Origin: Phytomonas francai
Taxonomy: Eukaryota > Euglenozoa > Kinetoplastea > Trypanosomatida > Trypanosomatidae
Assembly: GCA_001766655.1 (NCBI GenBank)
Contig: MJCC01000002.1
Span: 467,050-531,049 of the forward strand
Reading direction: 5' to 3'
DNA length: 64,000 nt
The translations under genes were made by a program, and so were the position numbers. Below the pieces are notes generated by a model, which saw only the letters and a program-made list of their open reading frames with translations, was not told where the DNA came from and ran no database searches. Of the stretch, positions 38,932-48,902 are shown piece after piece; the first letter of the stretch is position 1, and each line of letters starts with the position of its first letter.

Positions 38932-39422
38932 TCACAGACAAAATAAATCGATAAATTATGTTTCGCTTTTGTGTGTTTACAAGGTGATTTTAAAAAATTT
39001 CCCATTGGTTTATTGTTTTTTTTTTTTTTTTGGGTACAACGGCCTGGGTGTGGCCTTTGCTTGGCTTAATATTTATTTAAAACCTATTTGTCTTAGTAGT
39101 GGACATTATTAATATTTTAATCATCCATTCAAATTAGATTTTTATGAATACCTTTATTATTAAATCTATTACGTTTGGACCATGCTTGTTGTCTACTTTT
39201 AAGGGTTTGCGTGCATATATGTTCCTTTCAGCGTGAATTGTCATGTATATCCTATTTCCTAGCGATTTTGAAAACTCGCTATCAATCTTTAAATGATTCC
39301 CTTTTTATTTATACTTTTTAAAAAAAAAATAATTCATATTATCATAACATATTTATTTATCTTATTTTGGTTTCCCTACTTTTTTATTTTTACAAAGCTT
39401 ATTTATTTTATTAATTGTTGAA

Positions 39423-40766
39423 ATGCGAAAAGGTGATAAATATATCAAAGTAGCAGAGGAATTTATCTCCTTTGTGAATAAATCATGCACTCCGTTTCAT
39501 GCAGTGAGGACATCAGCTTCAATGATCGAGTCAGCAGGTTTTGTGCATTTGGATGAAACGAAAGAATGGCCTGAGATTATTCCTGGAGGAAAATATTATA
39601 TTACTCGTAACGGCACAAGTATTGTTGCATTTACAATTGGCGCTAAGTTCAATCCGGAAAATGGCCTTAAAATTGTGGGAGCTCATACCGATTCCCCGAA
39701 TTTCTCGCTCAAGCCACGTACTATTTCAGAAAGTAATGGCTATCAACGTGTTGGGGTCCAGTGCTATGGGGGAGGCCTGTGGCATACGTGGTTTGATCGC
39801 GATTTGACAGTCGCCGGGAGAGTAGTAGTTAATCGTGAAAATTTGGAATCAGTTTTGGTTCACATTGACAAGCCCCTTATGCGCATTCCCACACTTGCAA
39901 TTCATTTATGCTCAGCACAGGAAAGGGAATCTTTCTCCCCGAATAAAGAAAATCACTTAATTCCTATAATTTCCACAGAAATCGAAGAAAGTGTGAACAA
40001 TCCTCCAGGCAATCGTCACACTAAGCACTGTACACCCCTTTTTCATGCTATTTCTGAAGAGATAGGATGTAATCCTAATGAAATAGTTGATTACGACTTG
40101 TCTGTCGTTGATTTCCAGAAGGCCATTATTGGTGGTGTTAATAGCGAATTTATTTTTGCGCCTCGAATCGATAATCTACTCTCGTGTTTTTGTGCTATTA
40201 AAGCTTTAACAGATTCCACAGGAAATGATGACGAACTCATGGCAAGAGTTGTGTGTCTCTTTGACCATGAAGAAGTGGGTTCTAGTACGGCTCAGGGAGC
40301 GGGTGGCACGCTTGTACCAGATCTTATTGAGCGTCTTCTAAACAAGCAGACTCTTCGTTCGAGATTGGTGGCAAATTCATTTTTACTCTCTGTGGATGGT
40401 GGACATGCTGTTCATCCTAATTATTCCGGAAAACATGAGTCATCTCATCTTCCAAAATTGCACTGCGGCCCTGTAATAAAATACAATGCAAATGCACGGT
40501 ATGCTACAAATGCATGGACTGCAGCAATTGTTAAGAATCTTGCTGAGAAAGTCTCTGTACCAATCCAGGAATTTGTGGTAAAAAATGATTCACCTTGTGG
40601 CTCTACGATTGGTCCCATTCTCTCTACGTTATCAGGTATCAAGACCGTTGATATAGGAAATGCGATGCTCAGTATGCACAGTATCCGTGAGATGTGTGGA
40701 ACTACAGATGTTTTTTATCTTATCGAATTAATTAAAAGTTTTTTCGAAAATTACAAACCCTCATAA
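39423..40766 (+). CDS. DNPEP: Aspartyl aminopeptidase (M18 family)
   Basis: 447 residues, ATG start. Di-zinc aminopeptidase with preference for N-terminal Asp/Glu, cytosolic and usually dodecameric. Metal and catalytic motifs: GAHTDSPN (86-93, first zinc His and Asp), FDHEEVGS (280-287, catalytic Glu pair), GHAVHPNY (about 327-334) and MHSIRE (about 418-423, terminal zinc His). Length equals the eukaryotic family (about 440-475). No targeting signal is visible. First gene of the plus cluster, immediately right of the strand-switch region, following a T-rich stretch suited to spliced-leader addition. Confidence 0.96.
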   Translation: MRKGDKYIKVAEEFISFVNKSCTPFHAVRTSASMIESAGFVHLDETKEWPEIIPGGKYYITRNGTSIVAFTIGAKFNPENGLKIVGAHTDSPNFSLKPRTISESNGYQRVGVQCYGGGLWHTWFDRDLTVAGRVVVNRENLESVLVHIDKPLMRIPTLAIHLCSAQERESFSPNKENHLIPIISTEIEESVNNPPGNRHTKHCTPLFHAISEEIGCNPNEIVDYDLSVVDFQKAIIGGVNSEFIFAPRIDNLLSCFCAIKALTDSTGNDDELMARVVCLFDHEEVGSSTAQGAGGTLVPDLIERLLNKQTLRSRLVANSFLLSVDGGHAVHPNYSGKHESSHLPKLHCGPVIKYNANARYATNAWTAAIVKNLAEKVSVPIQEFVVKNDSPCGSTIGPILSTLSGIKTVDIGNAMLSMHSIREMCGTTDVFYLIELIKSFFENYKPS

Positions 40767-40977
40767 GCTTAAGTGTGAAAAATTTTATAAAATATATCTA
40801 CTTTTTAGGTTTCATGAAGGTAAAGATAAATTACGGCATATGTGTTATTACTTTTATTAAGCCATTTCCTGTAAACTTTAAACTTATTATTAGATTTGTA
40901 GGAAATTAAATGATTTAGTATTTCAACCTATTAGGACCTGCAATATTTGTCATTATTTATTTAAATTAAATAAATAA

Positions 40978-41009
<32 letters not shown>

Positions 41010-41440
41010 ACCTATTAACGATGCGACATTCTCCATTCCAACTTTTTTTCCACATCACTTCTCTCTCTTTTAGTTTAATTAGGCTTCATTTCCTGTTAGT
41101 AGGTTTGAGGACAAAATGGGCTGCTTTGAAACATTATCAATCGAACTAAAATATCCGAAACAAATCAAGTAGAATAAGCGCGTTCCTCATTGGATTCGCC
41201 TTCAAACTCATAATCGTATTAAGTGGAATGAAACGCGCATAAACTGGCGTTGTATTAACCTAAGCTATTAATATATTAGTTCATCGTTATTATTATTCTT
41301 TCAAACAATGTACACAATCGATAAATAAATATAGGTGTTAAATAAGTCGGAAAAATATGAGTGCCAAAGTATTTAGAATCCTTTTACTAATTTAAATTTT
41401 TAGATTTTTATCATTACAAAGATTATTATAATATTTATAA
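40767..41440. other. Spacer with (TA)13 run
   Basis: AT-rich with a TA microsatellite at 40984-41009. No gene is recognised. I looked for the missing motor part of the kinesin module that follows and found none, with stops in all frames. Confidence 0.5.
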
Positions 41441-41590
41441 ATAAATAAATATATTTATCACAAATGTGAGCAATCGCTTCCTTGCTTTTCTGGAACGTGC
41501 AAAACATCTATAGGTAACATTCCTATCAATTCCTATGACGTTGTTACTTTAGTAGTGCCTTTTTATCGTTCGGCTGGGCCACCACCTTTG

Positions 41591-41878
41591 ATGCAGTGCC
41601 ATTTCCATGTCAGTAGAAATAATTCTGGACACATATTAGTGACGGTGAAGGTACAGGAGATCCTAAATGTGCCTGATTTCCTCACGGGTTGTGTTCGTGT
41701 TTCCATCTGGTTTGAAGGACAGCCGTCTAGTTGTGTGACGTCGGATGCCTTCAAGATTCGAAGCGGAACCTCGGTTATCAATTTCGAACAAACATTTTCT
41801 TTCGGCAGCTTAACAAAAGACTTGAGACGGTATTTCTCATCAGATGTGTTGTATTTGCGTCTAGATGGGTATATCTAA
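41591..41878 (+). pseudogene. Orphan kinesin-3-type C-terminal (C2-like/DUF3694) module
   Basis: 95 residues from the only ATG; the frame is open without an ATG back to 41441 and still looks protein-like (for example SYDVVTLVVPFYRSAGPPP). The pattern is VKVQEILNVPDFLTG, then FEQTFSFGSLTKDLRRYF, then SDVLYLRLDGYI. It parallels the C-terminal module of the kinesin encoded just downstream (VVGAENIPSEFSA, FQILKLSHEVISNLF, KHLFSFEVYGFSV), and both resemble the stretch after the stalk in KIF1/KIF13. The upstream part of such a module is in the open frame but has no ATG, so this is most simply the surviving 3' end of a decayed tandem kinesin. A small stand-alone gene starting at 41591 is the alternative. 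Confidence 0.5.
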
Positions 41879-42236
41879 AAATAAATTCGTCGGGGTGCTA
41901 GTTAGGAATTATCGCAGTAAATCAAGTGCACCGGGATGTATATATCAGCTATATTGTTACCAATAGCTACATAGTTTTTCCTATCTACCTTTTCTTTTGT
42001 TTTACTACATGGTAACTTTACCTTTCACTTGCTTTTCGTTTTTGAAATTCTTCACATTATATCCAGGATTAGAATATCAACACCCCTAAATAGACGATTG
42101 CCCCACAAATCATATTTCTTTGTGTGTTGCTTATTCAATTAACTACCTCTTCTTCAGTTTCCATTGTAAACCTAAGGCAAAGTAGTAGTGTCATTTATTT
42201 ATTATCATTACTTTTTTTTATTTTTATTATTTTCGA
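41879..42236. other. Spacer upstream of kinesin
   Basis: Gene-free. It carries pyrimidine-rich stretches (for example CTACCTCTTCTTCAG ending at 42157, and a T-rich run just before the ATG) that suit trans-splicing of the kinesin mRNA. Confidence 0.5.
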
Positions 42237-44006
42237 ATGACTGAGCCAAGTGAGAAGAATCGCGTCCAAGTCGCCTTGAGAATTCGCCCTGTAACGAAGC
42301 TGGACAAGGATAGTGACAAGATTGTTATAAGGGCATGCGACTCGAGTACTGTTGCAATAGGTGGTGAGAGGGATATGCGAACGTATTCCTTTGACCACGT
42401 TTTGGCTTCTGACCAGCACGGCGTTTTCGAGGCTATCGGCCGACCGATGGTGACAGAGGCATACAAAGGTTTCAATGTTTGCTTGTTTGCTTACGGACAG
42501 ACTGGGAGTGGCAAAACATACAGCTTACTAGGTGACATGAAGAGCTCAGAACTGTGCGGTATTGCCCCACGTCTTGTACGCCAGCTATTTGATGAAGCCC
42601 AGCGACTTGTAGAGGAGGATCCCGATCTAGCCGTTAAAATGTCGTTATCGATGATCGAAGTGTATATGGAGAAGCTGCGTGACTTGCTTGTCCCGCGGCA
42701 GCATGGTCAGGAGTCTGAGCAGCTTGAGATCCACGAGGACGCCAATCACCGTGTGTACGTAAAAGGGGTTAGCGTGCACCCGGTACTGGGGTTTGAGCGA
42801 ATGATGGAGCTCATTAGCAGTGGTGACGCGAATCGGCAGGTGGCAGAGACGAAGATGAACGAGACGAGCTCACGTTCACATGCCATTATCCAGATCAACA
42901 TGCTACAGGAGTACCGGTCGACGGACAAAAGGGACCTAGAATGCACTATTTCGCTTGTAGATTTAGCTGGGAGTGAGCGCCAGGGAAAGGCCGACTCGTC
43001 TGGACAAAACTTTGAGGAGGCAAAGAAGATCAACTACTCATTGCTGATGCTCGGACGTACACTCAACTCTTTCAGTGAGCGCAAAGGTGGTGGTGCTTTT
43101 ATCCCGCTTCGTGAGTCGAAGTTGACGCGATTGCTATCTGAGAGTTTCGGAGGAAACAGCAAGACATGGATGCTGGCAACTGTAGCACCGACGGCTTACA
43201 ATTTGGTGGAAACCATCTCAACACTGGATTATGCAAAAAATGCCATGGCTATTACAAACAAGGCACATGTAAACAGGGCGTCTAAGGCTCTTGATGTAAG
43301 AATGCTAAGAGCTTTTACAGCAAGTCTAGAAGATCGCCTTGACAAACTAGTTAGCGAAAGGCGCCAAAAAGAGTTTCTTATTTTTAATTTAGAGAAGAGC
43401 AGAAATGCTCTACAACTGGCGGTACAAATTGCCCGTTCACAGGATTCCTATAATAATAATATTCAAAATGCTTTTAAACAGCTTGCTCTAGATAACCATG
43501 ACTTGAAGCGGAGAATCGAAGCATCATCTCAAGATATGGTCTGGACTCTTGACAATGAAGTATCTTACCTTTTTTTTAAGGGACGTTGTGGTATTAGCTT
43601 GGAAAACATTTTTTTAGGAGCGCGCCGCGCGTTTTGTTGTGCCTTGGAAACAGATAAGGGTTTTCTGACCTCGGCGAAGCTGCATATCCAACTCTTTCCT
43701 ATCGGGAAGGATGTGCAGGAACGCGAGGATCCGATGGAATTGATTAATAAAGATATTTCGTTCTGTCTTCATGTAGTGGGCGCTGAAAACATTCCCTCAG
43801 AGTTTTCAGCACGCACATTTTGCCAAATCAAACTTTGCTGCGATCAAGGGGACCATTTCTTTTCCACTTCAATAGCGGAGGGAACATGTAATCCGAAATG
43901 GGGTTTAGTCAAGCAGTTTCAAATACTAAAGCTAAGCCATGAGGTGATTTCTAATTTATTTTCAAAGCACTTATTCAGCTTTGAAGTATATGGATTTAGT
44001 GTCTAA
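42237..44006 (+). CDS. Kinesin with kinesin-3-like C-terminal module
   Basis: 589 residues, ATG start. N-terminal motor: RVQVALRIRP (9-18), P-loop GQTGSGKT (87-94), switch I NETSSRSHA, switch II DLAGSERQ, ending near residue 345 with the YAKNAMAITNKA neck region. A short helical stretch follows (about 350-445), then a module (about 455-589) with GxxLxNIFLGARRAF and FCQIKLCCDQGDHFFST. Its ending FSFEVYGFSV resembles the segment after the FHA domain in KIF1/KIF13 (DUF3694). There is no FHA domain and no PH domain, and the protein stops at the point where KIF1 proteins continue, so it is a compact or truncated kinesin-3 relative. Microtubule motor activity is likely as all nucleotide motifs are intact. 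Confidence 0.88.
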   Translation: MTEPSEKNRVQVALRIRPVTKLDKDSDKIVIRACDSSTVAIGGERDMRTYSFDHVLASDQHGVFEAIGRPMVTEAYKGFNVCLFAYGQTGSGKTYSLLGDMKSSELCGIAPRLVRQLFDEAQRLVEEDPDLAVKMSLSMIEVYMEKLRDLLVPRQHGQESEQLEIHEDANHRVYVKGVSVHPVLGFERMMELISSGDANRQVAETKMNETSSRSHAIIQINMLQEYRSTDKRDLECTISLVDLAGSERQGKADSSGQNFEEAKKINYSLLMLGRTLNSFSERKGGGAFIPLRESKLTRLLSESFGGNSKTWMLATVAPTAYNLVETISTLDYAKNAMAITNKAHVNRASKALDVRMLRAFTASLEDRLDKLVSERRQKEFLIFNLEKSRNALQLAVQIARSQDSYNNNIQNAFKQLALDNHDLKRRIEASSQDMVWTLDNEVSYLFFKGRCGISLENIFLGARRAFCCALETDKGFLTSAKLHIQLFPIGKDVQEREDPMELINKDISFCLHVVGAENIPSEFSARTFCQIKLCCDQGDHFFSTSIAEGTCNPKWGLVKQFQILKLSHEVISNLFSKHLFSFEVYGFSV

Positions 44007-46477
44007 TGGGTTTTTTATAGGGGGTTGTTCCCTGAGTTTCTGGGTTTTCAGGTTTTGATTTTTTTGTTCATAGTTGTATCATTGTTTCGTTATTTTTTGC
44101 CTTAAAAAATGTAGATATTTAGTAGGAATTAATGAAAATTTCATATTCTCACAGCGCAAAGGTATAATGTACAACAAGAGATCCCTCTTTTTTCTGAGCT
44201 TCTTTCACTTTGCTTTTTCAGGCAAACCTTTATTCCTTCCTCCTTCCCTAAATATCTTATTTTTTATTAAAAATATTACCATTGTTCACGTTGTATTAAT
44301 GTAAACATTGCTTCTTAATATTGAGCGTTTCGTCCGTTTTCTATTAGCCCCTTTTTGCTTCTTCATTTATTCTTCCGATCCTATGATCTAAAAGCGATAG
44401 GCTCCTTTATTTTACTCACAAGCAGGGGTATTCTGTCCTCATCAATGTACTATCATTAATGATCGGAGAAAGAGAAAAATATAGGACATCCAGCAAGATA
44501 AAAAGAAGTAGTATACACATCACCACCCTATTCTTTTCTATAAAAAATAACATACCCAGTGAAACAAAGCGATACCTCGTTTTCCTATGATGTATCTAGC
44601 CTTTGTATGGCTTCGCCTCATCCAAATTACAATGGTACTATGTTTTGTTCCTTTCTTTTGGGGAGAACGAACCGCTGCACTTGCCACAAAAAGAAATGCT
44701 ATCCTAATGCCTGAGTCCGTGCAATTAGATCTTCACGCTCGATAGAGCCTACCAATGAAGTCTAACACGAAGCGTGTAGGTGATAGGCTCCAACTCGGCT
44801 GTTGTCATTAGAGCCATTTATCAAAACCTACTATTGTGACAGTGACGGTGAAAGACACCAAAGTAATTATCCCAAAATAAGAGCTGTATCACCTTTAGTC
44901 TTGCTTATGCTCTGTGCGCTTAGAGAGCTTTAAAGGAATTCTATTCTAAATTTCCGTTACCGTATTATTACTAGATGGAGGATACGCTGCTGCTCGTGTA
45001 TGTATGTATTACTTACATAAGAGGGTTTCCCTAACCACGGAAGGAGGTTGTAAGGCTGTTGTCCGAAACTTTGGCGTACACAATAATGCCACTAGACTGT
45101 TCATGGAGAATAAGAAAAGAAGAACGCAAGCCGGTGGTCTGCATCCCATGGAGGTATAATCGTTAACAGACACGCGTGCTTCACCGGCTTCCAGCCTTGC
45201 TTCGTTACAATTTACTACTGGCTTAGACACCAACCCGAATCGGCGACAACTCATCGGACTTCGTGGCTATCTGGGAGAGGGGACTGTTTTCGTAAGAACA
45301 TGAGGAGGTAAAATTTCTCGAAAAGGGGCACAGGGTGGGCGGGCGGTGAAAAAGGTAAGAGACTATTTTTAATGCATCAAAAGGGTGTTTGCTATAAAAA
45401 TGGCCTCGCACAACGAAGCGGATTACCATTATGGTTCCCATCGTGTCATGGCATTACCTTGGCCTCCAAATAGGTAGCTCCAATGCTTTTAGTGTTTCTG
45501 GGGCTTATTCTTTTCTATTCGCAACTACATCTGCTTGAACGGTGCAGAAACCAATAAATCGAATTCATAACTGTTTGTTATTTTATGGGATTATGCTCGT
45601 TCTAGTAAGTTGAATGTGCTGATTTTAGAGGCTCATTGTCTCTAATCGTTTGAAGTAATGATCTTACTCTTTTCATTACAACTCTTATTGGGAAGCGGTA
45701 AAAATTGCTTCAGTTGGCACAGGCCACTACAATGATTTCTTTATAGTCGCATATTCATGCACAAATATGGTTATCCGTTTGCACAATATACTTTTTAAGG
45801 AATTATCTGAAGAACAGTACCCCCCCAATACCTATTAATAGTATCCTAAAGTTGCGATTTTTTAAATAAGGGTTCATTCTCTAGATAAAGGATCGCATCT
45901 TTAGTTTTAATCCGCAGCGTTTTAATAATGATAACAAAAACCAATTTTTTTCATCAGTGATTGATTTTTTTTCTTTTCTACTTAAATACATAATTATTCT
46001 CCGTATTAGATTTAATATTCTTACTACAAAACTCGCAGAAGTTAACAGGCTTCTTTTTTTTCACTACACTACTTACTAAACGTGGGGCTTAGGCTTGCTA
46101 TTCTTTTCTCTTTTCTTAAAAATTCCATGAAAATGTGTATCGAACAAACGGCAAAATTTAGAAACATCAATGACTAAACAGATAGTGTGTAACATTTTTT
46201 CCATCTGAGGGCTTTTTTTCCTTCCTCTTATCTTTTTCTACTATCATTTTTGGCAAAAAATGCTTCTTTGTGTTCTTCCGATCGAATTTACATTTAGTAC
46301 AAAAAAGAGAAAGTCATATAGACCTATTTGGCCTTAATATTTCCAAGCTTTTCATCGTACTTTTGCAAATTTTATAGTTACTCAAAAGATAATATAGATT
46401 GAATAGAACATAGCATATCCGGATATTCGTGGCTCATCTTTATCCCCTTTAAATTAATATTCAAAGACGTTTAGAAC
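44007..46477. other. Long gene-free stretch (2.5 kb)
   Basis: No coding frame is recognised on either strand. The part around 44700-45450 is less AT-rich than the rest and contains two short minus-strand frames that resemble nothing known and oppose the cluster direction. A decayed gene or small RNA cluster there is possible but not shown. Confidence 0.5.
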
Positions 46478-47716
46478 ATGGGAAAGCTTAAGCCCCTCAA
46501 AGTTCTCTTCGCACTTCTCCTTTTCTATTTTAGCCTCAGAACTGCTTTTTATCGATATCACCTTCACTCCACATCATTGGGAGAATGCGCTGATCCCTCA
46601 GAGAACCATCTATCGATTTCTGGAGAACGGCTTGTATGGGACTCTTACTCCTGGGGAGAAGTCACATCAATGTACTTCTCTTGTATATTTTCTATATTTA
46701 TTTTGTTATTCATTTATGTAAACGTTGTGGAGCTCATTTTTCCTGGCCCACGACACCTTTCTCTAACAGAGGATTATGTTAACGGGAACCCTCCTCAAAG
46801 TGACGAGTTATCCCCCTTTCAGTATGATACTCCAATGACACTATATGAATATTTCAAAATAGCCCTGTTCACGTTCTCTGGAGTTCTGGTGTTGCGTATT
46901 GCGGTTACGTTAGTGTGCACTGCCATGGGAGTGGCTTGTACAGTTATTATGGGCAAGCGAAATCGAGTATCTCACCCTTACTGGTTTTCTTTCTGGTTCT
47001 TCCTTGTCAACTTCTTCGGCACTATTATGTTGGGTGCTCTTGGCTTCTATAATGTCAGGGTCTATGGCAAAGTCGCATCCTGTTCCGAATGTAAGCTGCT
47101 CATTAGCAACCATAGCTGTGTGCTAGAAGTGATGCTTCTTTGTCTTCTTGAAAAGTTTCCATCCTTTGTTTCGCGTAAAGAAAATGGAAAAATTTTCTTA
47201 TTCTCGATAGTGGCGCGGGTGTGCGATGCGATTCTGATTGACCGAAATTCCCCCACGTCACGCAGTCAAGCGCTTGAAGCTATTTATAAACGCGCCAAAG
47301 ACCCAATAGGACCTCAGCTCATGGTATTTCCAGAGGGCACCACCGCAAACCAGTTAGCATTATTACGGTTTAAAAAAGGAGCCTTTGAATCTGGAACTCC
47401 AGTTCAAATGGTCTGTGTATACTTTCCGTACAAGCACTTTAATCCGACGTGGGGAGGGAGGATGGTGGGCAGTAATGATTTTCATGAAGTTTTTTTGCGC
47501 TTGTGTTGCCAGTTTGTAAATTATGCTGAGATTCGTGCTCTACCTGTATATTTTCCGACAAAGGAAGAAAAAAACGATGCTGCCCTGTATGCCGATCACT
47601 GTCAGAAAATGATGGCTACCGTCCTTAGGGAGTCCATTAGTTGCGGAACTTTGAATAACTATGAAGAGGCTTCAAAGCTGTATCGTGAGAAAGATAAAGT
47701 GAAAAAGCAGCACTAA
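46478..47716 (+). CDS. Membrane-bound PlsC-fold acyltransferase (LPCAT/LPEAT-like) with HX4E active site
   Basis: 412 residues, ATG start. Probable lysophospholipid acyltransferase of the ER. Hydrophobic segments lie at about 9-25, 65-88, 128-158 and 168-190, before the acyltransferase domain. The catalytic box is N211-H212-SCVL-E217, that is HX4E in place of the usual HX4D. The later boxes IDRN (254-257) and FPEGT (284-288) are canonical. The protein ends KVKKQH, a KKxx dilysine motif at the exact -3/-4 positions for ER retrieval. Acyl acceptor unknown; the Asp-to-Glu change may be tolerated or may alter activity. Confidence 0.82.
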   Translation: MGKLKPLKVLFALLLFYFSLRTAFYRYHLHSTSLGECADPSENHLSISGERLVWDSYSWGEVTSMYFSCIFSIFILLFIYVNVVELIFPGPRHLSLTEDYVNGNPPQSDELSPFQYDTPMTLYEYFKIALFTFSGVLVLRIAVTLVCTAMGVACTVIMGKRNRVSHPYWFSFWFFLVNFFGTIMLGALGFYNVRVYGKVASCSECKLLISNHSCVLEVMLLCLLEKFPSFVSRKENGKIFLFSIVARVCDAILIDRNSPTSRSQALEAIYKRAKDPIGPQLMVFPEGTTANQLALLRFKKGAFESGTPVQMVCVYFPYKHFNPTWGGRMVGSNDFHEVFLRLCCQFVNYAEIRALPVYFPTKEEKNDAALYADHCQKMMATVLRESISCGTLNNYEEASKLYREKDKVKKQH

Positions 47717-48902
47717 GAGGGAAGCTGTAGAATGATCCTTTTTGTTACCCTTTTTACATAGCTTTATTATTATGTTTGCTGAATCTAAAACGTACAAGTA
47801 TATATAATATACATATTGTATTTTAGAAATCAAAATCCATTCTCTCAAATTTTAACAATTGTTTGTTTGGAGACCTGAAGGGATTTGATACCCACCGAAC
47901 GTGGTGGCTATAGGATTTTCAGAAACTAAGTTTCCCGATGAAACGCTAGTGATGATGTCGAGTAATTGTGGCTAGATATATCTACTTATTGCTTATTAGC
48001 ATTATTAGGCACCAACTCAGTCCCAAGAAACGTATTCATATGTGTGAATGGGAAATGATTTAACGTTACATATTTTGATAAATCTCAATTAAGTATTTAA
48101 AGAGTGAGTGTATATTCTAGGAAAATAATGCTGAGTGGCGTGGTGATTTCATTTATTTTGAACCTGAAGTGATTATCGATATACTTTATTAAATGCCGTT
48201 ATACTATCACCATTCTGGTTTTGTAGCACAATATTTTCCCTCCTCCTTTCGGGGTTTATTTGCCACCCTAAGCGTACCATGCATGTATGCAACTGGCATC
48301 TTTTCTGGTCTACTTAAGCTTCATCATATAGCATCATTTGCTAGATTATTAAGCCATATGCATGGAAGTTATTGATATTACTTAGCACTTTTTCAATTAG
48401 ACGTATTCGTTACGAAACTATTCGTGTGTAGTTCATGGAAACTCCTGTGCTAGACTTTTTTCGCCACGATATCTTAAAAAGACAATGCAGGAAAATTTGT
48501 CTGTAAGAGTGTAAGGATGAACAATGATCCAGCATAACCTGGGTTCCAATGCATGAGTGCTGAAACACTTTCAGAAGGATATTTTCAGGCTCATTTTGTC
48601 TACTGTTTACTTTATTCTGTTCATTCTAGTGGGTTTTGAGAGTTTCCAAGGCGTCCCGAAATCGTATTAGACCACTTTTTACTCATTTTTTTTTTATGCA
48701 TTAACAGTTTAGCGAAGGTAAATCATTTTTTACTTGGCAGATAGGGATCAGTAAAATAACATTTATTTTATTTTTATTGTAGAATATAAATATCTAGAAA
48801 CAGAGGTGTGACGGGAAAACTGGGGGTCTTGTACTAAAGAACGATTTTACTTTCCATACGCACAGACGCAAATTAATTAATAATTTTTAGTTTTTTTTTC
48901 CG
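47717..48902. other. Spacer (1.2 kb)
   Basis: AT-rich; no gene recognised. A T-rich run directly before 48903 suits the acceptor of the next gene. Confidence 0.5.

Larger units (their letters stand above)
35128..39422. promoter_or_regulatory. Divergent strand-switch region, candidate bidirectional Pol II start region
   Basis: All genes to the left are on the minus strand and all to the right on the plus strand, so transcription diverges from here. No credible CDS is present in about 4.3 kb. The DNA is AT-rich but punctuated by five long G or C runs and a GT run. In T. brucei and Leishmania such divergent regions are transcription start zones, with variant histones and G- or GT-rich elements (established knowledge). 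No classical promoter motif is expected or seen. Confidence 0.75.

Noticed and set aside
41555..41590. Upstream GTG start for the orphan kinesin module
   Set aside because: Nuclear genes of trypanosomatids start at ATG; the codon at 41555 is GTG. I used 41591 and note the open frame upstream as relic sequence.
45009..45441. Two overlapping minus-strand frames in the 44-46.5 kb gap
   Set aside because: No recognisable domain, they oppose the cluster direction, and their starts are not supported; I only note the composition.
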